A program made the translations under genes and the position numbers. From Treponema sp. (GTDB lineage: Bacteria > Spirochaetota > Spirochaetia > Treponematales > Breznakiellaceae), in the NCBI GenBank assembly GCA_031256035.1, contig JAIRRJ010000087.1:81434-145433 (forward strand): a DNA stretch of 64,000 nt, written 5' to 3'. The notes beneath the pieces were generated by a model. That model had not been told where the DNA came from and ran no database searches. It worked only from the letters and a program-made list of their open reading frames with translations. Positions 58,703 through 64,000 of the stretch are shown here, one piece after another (the first letter of the stretch is position 1; every line of letters begins with the position of its first letter).

Positions 58703-60071
58703 TTTTTGCTCCTTTTGCCGCCGCTTGCTGTGCTATTGCTTGCAACGATGCCTGCTTAATCCGCCAGCGTTGTTTACCGACACGGAAACGCTGAACAAGC
58801 TTTATCCGCGCGGGGCAAATGTAGGCGCAGCTTCCGCACTCCATGCAGTCCAACAATCCCGCTTTAACCGCGTAATCAAGATCATCCGCTTCAAGGTTGT
58901 TGTTCATGATTACGGGCGACAGCAGTATGGGGCAGTTGCGGATACAGCGCCCGCAGCGGATGCAAACGCTTTCGGCATCGGCGGTGGTTTCTTCGCGGGT
59001 CATCAGTATTATTCCCGAAGTGTTTTTTTGAATTGGCACATCAAGAGAAGGGACGGCATTCCCCATCATCGGGCCACCGAAAATAATCTTTGCAAGTTTG
59101 GAATAATCAATTTCCATAAACTCGTGCTGAATGTCTTTGAGCAGGAAGCCGATGGGAGCGCGGATATTTTTCGGCGTTTTACACGCGCCGCCTGAGACAG
59201 TCAAATCCCTGTCGATCAGCGGCTTGCCAAGCAGAAACGCTTCCGCGATGGCGATAAGCGAGCCGACATTCTGCACAATACAGCCAACATCCATCGGCAG
59301 CCCGCCAGTGGGAACTTCCCTTCCGGTGAGGGCAGTGATCAGCATTTTTTCGCCGCCCTGCGGATAGCGGGTGCGGCACAGGCCGATGGAAATGTCGCCC
59401 TTTATTTCACCGATATTTATTTCCCGCTCAAACAGGGGGATCAGTTCTTTTTTGTTGTCCTCCACGCCGATGATAGCCCGCTTGACGCCGGTTATCTTCA
59501 TGACGATTTCAATGCCCTTCACAAGCAGATGCAGCTTTGCGGTCATTGCCGCTTCGTCCGTGGTAAGGTAGGGTTCACATTCCGCGCCGTCCGCAATAAT
59601 CAGGTCGATGGGCTTGTTAGGCGATAGTTTTATATGGGTGGGGAAACCCGCTCCGCCCATGCCGATGATGCCCGCTTCCCGTATCCGCGTCAAAGCGTCT
59701 TCTCTGGTGCAGGCAAAAGGATCCATTGGAACCATGAACTGTTCTTCGTTATCAACAGCTTCCGTTTCAATGACAATGCACAATCCTTCGGTATTGTTTG
59801 ATTGTGTCCTCGGCTCAATTTTTTTTACTGTTCCGGTTATTGAAGCATGAACCGGCACCGTCATGGGACCGGGAGAAGCGGCATCCGCTATTTTTTGCCC
59901 GCGGATTACCCTGTCGCCAACATTGACAAGCGGCTTGTTTGGCGCCCCAAAGTGCTGATTAACCGGAATCACGACCTGCTTGGGCGGCGGAACCGTCTCA
60001 ACAGGTTTTCCCTCTGTGGCATGCTTCCTTGTGGGAAGTTTCAGATTACGCTTGAACGTCCTTGCAAACAT
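58695..60071 (-). CDS. rnfC: Rnf complex subunit RnfC (NADH-binding, Fe-S)
   Basis: Peripheral subunit that handles NAD(H) and FMN. N-terminal barrel-sandwich (VPVHASITGTVKKIEPR), NuoF-like Rossmann region GIIGMGGAGFPTHIKLSPN, SLBB-like part GGPMMGNAVPSLDV, and two ferredoxin clusters CIRCGRCIRNCP and CMECGSCAYICP. 458 residues. ATG 60071 is chosen from family alignment (MFARTFKRNLKLPTRKHATE); a longer reading to 60125 has no support. There is no Shine-Dalgarno; the -10 lies seven bases upstream. Confidence 0.94.
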   Translation of the reverse strand: MFARTFKRNLKLPTRKHATEGKPVETVPPPKQVVIPVNQHFGAPNKPLVNVGDRVIRGQKIADAASPGPMTVPVHASITGTVKKIEPRTQSNNTEGLCIVIETEAVDNEEQFMVPMDPFACTREDALTRIREAGIIGMGGAGFPTHIKLSPNKPIDLIIADGAECEPYLTTDEAAMTAKLHLLVKGIEIVMKITGVKRAIIGVEDNKKELIPLFEREINIGEIKGDISIGLCRTRYPQGGEKMLITALTGREVPTGGLPMDVGCIVQNVGSLIAIAEAFLLGKPLIDRDLTVSGGACKTPKNIRAPIGFLLKDIQHEFMEIDYSKLAKIIFGGPMMGNAVPSLDVPIQKNTSGIILMTREETTADAESVCIRCGRCIRNCPILLSPVIMNNNLEADDLDYAVKAGLLDCMECGSCAYICPARIKLVQRFRVGKQRWRIKQASLQAIAQQAAAKGAKNG

Positions 60072-60078
60072 GGTTATC

Positions 60079-60107
60079 AGTGTACAATACAGGGAAAAGT
60101 TAGTGAA
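60079..60107 (-). promoter_or_regulatory. rnf operon promoter, leaderless-type
   Basis: On the minus strand TTCACT (60107-60102), a 17-base spacer and TACACT (60084-60079), exactly seven bases before the rnfC ATG. Confidence 0.55.
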
Positions 60108-60167
60108 TAGCGCAGTACGGGGCATTCTCCGAAAGCATTACTCGAAAAAAAAGGTGATACCGAATTC

Positions 60168-60196
60168 TTGACACCATGGAAATAACAGCTTAGGAT
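60168..60196 (+). promoter_or_regulatory. Promoter of the small membrane protein pair
   Basis: TTGACA (60168-60173), a 17-base spacer and TAGGAT (60191-60196), six bases before the ATG at 60203. Confidence 0.6.
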
Positions 60197-60202
60197 ACAG
60201 AT

Positions 60203-60397
60203 ATGGAAACATCAACAGCCGAGAATCTGACAGCCATAAACCGGACACTGGAAAAGCATAACGAAATAGCGCAGAAGATGCTGGAGGTAATGCAGAAGCC
60301 GGAAAACCCATTTTTCAAGGTGCTGGCAGCTGCCGGACTTGGCGTAGGCGCACTGGGTATAATCCATGTAATAGACACCATATTAAAGTGGTTATAG
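60203..60397 (+). CDS. Small membrane-anchored protein (64 aa)
   Basis: A polar, helical N-terminal half (TAINRTLEKHNEIAQKMLEV) and one C-terminal membrane helix (KVLAAAGLGVGALGIIHVID), ending in KWL. No family recognised. A clean promoter ends six bases before the ATG, and the reading frame is followed by a coupled 28-codon frame, so it is likely real. It is divergent from rnfC and convergent with the hemerythrin gene. Small hydrophobic tail-anchored proteins of this type can be holin-like, toxin-like or complex-assembly factors. Confidence 0.6.
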   Translation: METSTAENLTAINRTLEKHNEIAQKMLEVMQKPENPFFKVLAAAGLGVGALGIIHVIDTILKWL

Positions 60398-60405
60398 GAG
60401 GAAAT

Positions 60406-60492
60406 ATGATATTGCAATTAATACACGGTATAGTCCTGATAGCCCTTGGAATAACAATTGTAATGATCGCCTTTCAGCTCAAAAAGCATTAA
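60406..60492 (+). CDS. Very small membrane peptide (28 aa)
   Basis: MILQLIHGIVLIALGITIVM continues to AFQLKKH: one hydrophobic helix with a basic tail. A perfect AGGAGG (60396-60401) overlaps the previous stop and lies four bases before the ATG, which strongly supports translation. Role unknown; perhaps a partner of the 64-residue protein. Confidence 0.6.
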   Translation: MILQLIHGIVLIALGITIVMIAFQLKKH

Positions 60493-60541
60493 TAAATCAT
60501 GCCTTTAGAAACATTGTGTGTCATTGCCGGATTTATCGGCT

Positions 60542-61024
60542 CTACTTCACATCCGCCGAAGTTATGCTCAATTTTCCGTCCTGCTTTCGGCTTGCGATTT
60601 TCTTGAAGTAGTCAAAATACAATTTGTCCATTACGGCAATGTGAGTTAAAACCCAGTCTTTAAGGAATTTGGTGAAGCTTGTAAGCGTGAGCCGCTTTCC
60701 CGCCTCATAATCCTTGGCATTTTTTATTACATTCATGACAAAGCTGTCGTGTTCCTTTTTGTGAGCGTCATAACCCTTGAACTTGGTGGCAAGCATAATT
60801 CTTTCTTCTGTCGCAAAATGCACCTTTACATAATTTACCGCTTCATGGATGACTTTTTGAAAATATTCCCGTTCCGCTTCTTCATTGCCTACGACATGGT
60901 TAAATAAATCGTTTACCAAATTGATCAATTCCTTATGCTGGTCGTCAATTATTTTTACCCCTACAGAATAAGATTCATGCCATGAGACCAGTTCGGATTC
61001 TGTGTTTGCGTTATGCTTTACCAT
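60542..61024 (-). CDS. Bacteriohemerythrin
   Basis: Di-iron oxygen-binding protein of 160 residues, usual size. Iron ligands are seen in SWHESYSVGVKIIDDQHKEL, HFATEERIM, DAHKKEHDSF and LTHIAVMDKLYF, giving the H...HxxxE...HxxxH...HxxxxD set. In anaerobes it may trap or sense oxygen. A promoter lies upstream (61073-61045). Confidence 0.93.
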   Translation of the reverse strand: MVKHNANTESELVSWHESYSVGVKIIDDQHKELINLVNDLFNHVVGNEEAEREYFQKVIHEAVNYVKVHFATEERIMLATKFKGYDAHKKEHDSFVMNVIKNAKDYEAGKRLTLTSFTKFLKDWVLTHIAVMDKLYFDYFKKIASRKQDGKLSITSADVK

Positions 61025-61044
61025 ATACCACCGCCATTGAGTTA

Positions 61045-61073
61045 AATCTATCAGATTCCGGCTGATGTTTCAA
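61045..61073 (-). promoter_or_regulatory. Bacteriohemerythrin promoter
   Basis: On the minus strand TTGAAA (61073-61068), a 17-base spacer and TAGATT (61050-61045); the leader would be about 14 bases. Confidence 0.55.
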
Positions 61074-61083
61074 TAATTATTTT

Positions 61084-62205
61084 TCACTGTTCGCTGAGCT
61101 GTGAAAGTGATATAGGCTTGGGGCTGTCGTTCTGCCCTTCGATTTTTGCCAGTTCTTCAAGCAGTTCCCGTCCCCGCCGTGAAAGTTTTTCAGGTATCTG
61201 TATCATCAGCTTGATGTAGAGATCGCCCTGACGGCTTCCTGCCGGGACTCCTTCTCCGCGGATACGGAGCATTTTGCCGTTCTGGATTCCGGCGGGTACT
61301 TTTACTTTGATGGTTTTATTGTCCAGTGTCGTTACGTGAATATCCGCGCCAAGGGAAGCCTGGCTGATCGAGATGGGAACCGCGCAGTAAAGATCGACAT
61401 CCTGCCGTTCAAAATATTCGTGGGGCTTTACCCGGATGAATACAAACAAGTCGCCCGCCGGGCCGCCGTTGGGACCGGCGTCTCCCTGCTGGCGGACAAC
61501 AACCCGCCTGCCGTCTTCTATGCCAGCGGGAATGGTAACCATGATCTTCTGCCGTTTTTTCTGGGTTCCCGATCCGCCGCATTCCTTGCATGGATTTTCG
61601 ATAACTGAACCTTCGCCGCCGCATTTGTGGCATGTAGTCGCCACCGAGAAAAATCCCTGACTGTGCCGCACCTGACCGGAACCCTGACAGACAGGGCATG
61701 TTTTTTTGCCCGCGCCGTTTGCCGCGCCGGAACCTTTGCAGACAGTGCAGGATTCGTTATGTGAAAATTGAATTTCAACCTTTGTGCCGAAGACCGCGTC
61801 CTTAAAGGGAATCTCAATATCGTAGCGGAGATTGGCTCCCTGCCTGATCCTTTCGCCCGATGTTCCCCTGCGAAAACCGCCGCCGAACATATCGAAAATA
61901 CTGGAAAAACTTGAAAAGTCCCCGAAAATATCTTCAAAGCCGCGAAACACCGATGAGTAATCATGCCCGCCGCCCATGCCCTCCACTCCGGCAAATCCGA
62001 ATTGATCGTAGGCGGCTTTTTTCTGATCATCAGCTAACACTTCGTATGCTTCTGTGGCTTCCTTGAATTTTTCCTCAGCCGGTTTGTCGCCGGGATTTTT
62101 GTCAGGATGATACTGGATGGCAAGTTTCCGGTACGCTTTTTTTATATCGTCTTTCGAGGCGTTTTTTTGCACACCGAGAACATCGTAATAATCGCGCTTC
62201 GCCAC
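61084..62205 (-). CDS. dnaJ: Chaperone DnaJ
   Basis: Hsp40 co-chaperone of DnaK, 373 residues. J domain with the HPD triad in [14 protein letters not shown] (~33), a Gly/Phe-rich linker ([20 protein letters not shown]), four CxxCxGxG zinc repeats ([32 protein letters not shown]) and a C-terminal peptide-binding domain. The start is GTG, whose G is also the last base of the dnaK TAG stop, so the two are translationally coupled. Confidence 0.97.
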   Translation of the reverse strand: MAKRDYYDVLGVQKNASKDDIKKAYRKLAIQYHPDKNPGDKPAEEKFKEATEAYEVLADDQKKAAYDQFGFAGVEGMGGGHDYSSVFRGFEDIFGDFSSFSSIFDMFGGGFRRGTSGERIRQGANLRYDIEIPFKDAVFGTKVEIQFSHNESCTVCKGSGAANGAGKKTCPVCQGSGQVRHSQGFFSVATTCHKCGGEGSVIENPCKECGGSGTQKKRQKIMVTIPAGIEDGRRVVVRQQGDAGPNGGPAGDLFVFIRVKPHEYFERQDVDLYCAVPISISQASLGADIHVTTLDNKTIKVKVPAGIQNGKMLRIRGEGVPAGSRQGDLYIKLMIQIPEKLSRRGRELLEELAKIEGQNDSPKPISLSQLSEQ

Positions 62206-64000
62206 TATTTGTTATCCACCACTTCATAATCTGCGTCTTCGGCGGTTTTGGTGTTATCGCCGCCGCTTGGGTTACTCTGACCGGGATCCGCGCCGGGTTG
62301 CCCGCCTGCCGCTCCCTGCTGTTTGTAGATTTCTTCGGCGATTTTGTAAGACACCTGTTTCAGCGCCTCAGTCTTATCCTTGATGGACTGAATATCCCCG
62401 CTTTCCAGCGCTCTGCGCAGATCGGCGATTGCTTCTTCACATTTGGTTTTGTCTTCGGCGCTTACCTTGTCGCCAAGGTCTTTGATGTTTTTCTCGGTGC
62501 CATAGATCATCGAATCCGCTTCATTGCGGACTTCGGCTTTTTCCCGCTCTTTTTTGTCTGCTTCCGCGTGGAGTTCCCCTTCTTTTACCATGCGGTCAAT
62601 ATCCTGATCGCTCAGGCCGCTGGAACTTTCAATGCGGATTTTCTGCTCTTTGCCGGTGCCTAAATCTTTCGCGCTGACATGAACAATGCCGTTTGCGTCA
62701 ATGTCAAAGGCGACCTCTATCTGCGGAACGCCGCGCGGCGCGGGAGGAATGCCCACAAGGTCAAAACGTCCCAGCACGCGGTTCTGGCTTGCCATTTCGC
62801 GCTCGCCCTGTAGTACGTTAATGGATACCGCAGTCTGACTGTCCGCGGCGGTTGAGAAAATCTGGCTTTTGCGGGTGGGGATTGTGGTGTTACGTGTAAT
62901 GAGTTTTGTATTTACGCCGCCCAGAGTTTCAATACCGAGTGAAAGCGGAGTTACATCGAGGAGCAGCACGTCTTTTACATCGCCGCCCAGAATAGCCCCC
63001 TGAATTGCCGCGCCCACAGCAACGGCTTCATCGGGGTTAACGCCCTTGTTGGGTTCTTTTTTGAACAGGTCTTTTACAAGCTGCTGTACCGCGGGAATAC
63101 GTGTAGAACCGCCGACGAGGATTATCTCGTCAATTTTATCGGCGCTCATACCGGCATCGGCAAGCGCTTTTTTGCAGGGTTCTTTTGAACGTTCCAGCAG
63201 GTCGTCTACAATCTGTTCGAACTTGGCGCGTGTCAGTGTTTTTTGCAGGTGTTTGGGTCCGTTCTGATCCGCCGTGATAAAGGGCAGATTGATCTCGGTG
63301 GTCTGCACATTGGACAACTGTATTTTCGCGTTCTCCGCCGCTTCGCGCAAACGCTGCAACGCCATACGATCCTTGCTTAAGTCAATGCCGGTATCATTCT
63401 TAAATTCTGTTATGAGCCATTCCATGATGCGGCGGTCAAAATCGTCTCCGCCAAGGTGCGTGTCGCCGTTTGTGGCTTTCACTTCAAAAACGCCGTCTCC
63501 CAGTTCCAAAATTGAAACATCGAAAGTACCGCCGCCAAGATCGTAAACGGCGATAATTTTGTCTTTTTTCTGATCTTTATTGAAACCAAAAGCCAGCGAT
63601 GCGGCAGTCGGTTCGTTTATGATTCGTTTTACTTCAAGCCCCGCGATTTTGCCCGCATCCTTGGTAGCCTGGCGCTGGGCATCGTTGAAGTAGGCCGGGA
63701 CAGTAATGACCGCCTCGGAAACGGTTTCGCCCAGATAGTCTTCGGCGGTCTGCTTCATCTTCTGGAGCACGAAGGCTGAAATTTCCTGGGGAGAGTAACG
63801 CTTTCCGCTAATGTCAACCCGCACATCATCACCCTGTTCAATCACGTGGTAGGGGACGTGCTTCATTTCGTTGCCAACCTCGGAAAAACGCCGGCCCATG
63901 AACCTCTTTATAGAATAAACCGTATTTTCCGGATTGGTGATCATCTGATTTTTCGCGGGCTGGCCGGTTATGCGATCCCCCTTGCTGGTAAAGCCCACAA
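62205..64000 (-). CDS. dnaK: Chaperone DnaK (Hsp70), N-terminus beyond window
   Basis: Hsp70 chaperone lacking about the first 35 residues, which lie past the right edge. Visible: phosphate-binding region [54 protein letters not shown], the adenosine motif [20 protein letters not shown], the linker [18 protein letters not shown] and a C-terminal lid with a Gly/Gln-rich tail ending [12 protein letters not shown]. It precedes dnaJ with a one-base overlap. Any heat-shock operator would be outside the window. Confidence 0.97.
   Translation of the reverse strand, partial: VGFTSKGDRITGQPAKNQMITNPENTVYSIKRFMGRRFSEVGNEMKHVPYHVIEQGDDVRVDISGKRYSPQEISAFVLQKMKQTAEDYLGETVSEAVITVPAYFNDAQRQATKDAGKIAGLEVKRIINEPTAASLAFGFNKDQKKDKIIAVYDLGGGTFDVSILELGDGVFEVKATNGDTHLGGDDFDRRIMEWLITEFKNDTGIDLSKDRMALQRLREAAENAKIQLSNVQTTEINLPFITADQNGPKHLQKTLTRAKFEQIVDDLLERSKEPCKKALADAGMSADKIDEIILVGGSTRIPAVQQLVKDLFKKEPNKGVNPDEAVAVGAAIQGAILGGDVKDVLLLDVTPLSLGIETLGGVNTKLITRNTTIPTRKSQIFSTAADSQTAVSINVLQGEREMASQNRVLGRFDLVGIPPAPRGVPQIEVAFDIDANGIVHVSAKDLGTGKEQKIRIESSSGLSDQDIDRMVKEGELHAEADKKEREKAEVRNEADSMIYGTEKNIKDLGDKVSAEDKTKCEEAIADLRRALESGDIQSIKDKTEALKQVSYKIAEEIYKQQGAAGGQPGADPGQSNPSGGDNTKTAEDADYEVVDNK

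Noticed and set aside
58137..59195. Plus-strand reading frame (352 codons) opposite rnfD and rnfC
   Set aside because: Both Rnf genes are certain from Fe-S and flavin motifs; the opposite frame is low-complexity and explained by codon bias.

Overview
The window most likely comes from a spirochaete, probably a Treponema-like, gut-associated anaerobe. The evidence is a six-gene Rnf operon, a RodZ-like protein, many lipoproteins with relaxed spirochaetal lipoboxes (Cys after S, A or T), an FliL-like protein, abundant c-di-GMP and two-component proteins, and a moderate GC content. No 16S gene is present, so genus-level placement is an inference.

Layout. 1-5 kb: the N-terminal part of a Ca2+-type P-type ATPase, two convergent tRNA genes (Gly-CCC and Arg-CCT) with three hairpins between them, then a LolA-like protein, a RodZ-like protein and RimO. 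4.7-9.6 kb: a leftward operon of T4 Rnl1-type RNA ligase, RNase HI and SpoU/TrmH methylase, divergent from a UvrD/PcrA helicase. 9.7-33.4 kb: one leftward block of eleven tightly coupled genes, about 23.7 kb. It encodes three lipoproteins, a TolC-like protein, a lipidated membrane-fusion protein, two Ig-like (Big_5-like) lipoproteins, two RND pump subunits, a giant 2929-residue secreted protein and a last lipoprotein. A TetR regulator is divergent from it, followed by an FliL-like gene. 34.7-38.1 kb: a broken AAA/DUF4143 ATPase, a multi-hairpin repeat, and a membrane protein - ECF sigma - anti-sigma - ApbE operon. 38.1-42.6 kb: a YibE/F-like protein and alkaline phosphatase, divergent from a purple-acid-phosphatase-like lipoprotein, with an operator-like region between. 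42.7-50.2 kb: a CBS-PAS-HPt-CheA-like kinase, EcfT-like, Gx-transporter-like and NusG-II proteins, TrpS and a hybrid histidine kinase. 50.2-54.9 kb: gpsA, two diguanylate cyclases and ffh. 55-60.1 kb: rnfCDGEAB. 60.2-64 kb: two tiny membrane proteins, bacteriohemerythrin, DnaJ and DnaK (cut by the window edge).

How genes work together. ApbE at 37 kb probably flavinylates the threonine motifs in RnfG and RnfD; the Gx/NusG-II pair belongs to families often linked to the same redox theme. The 23.7 kb operon reads as a dedicated RND/MFP/TolC envelope machine. It ends in a giant protein whose last ~230 residues carry a Cys/His pair of the CHAP/NlpC (papain-fold) type, followed two bases later by a lipoprotein. 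A toxin/immunity or processing pair is one reading. This operon and the RNA ligase/RNase H/methylase operon are the best candidates for undescribed systems.

Two window-wide patterns stand out. At least five copies of a 20-bp element (consensus GCGCGGGAAACTWCGTTGCA) lie at gene edges. Many genes also have a sigma70-like -10 hexamer only 5-9 bases before ATG with weak or no Shine-Dalgarno, suggesting frequent leaderless mRNAs.
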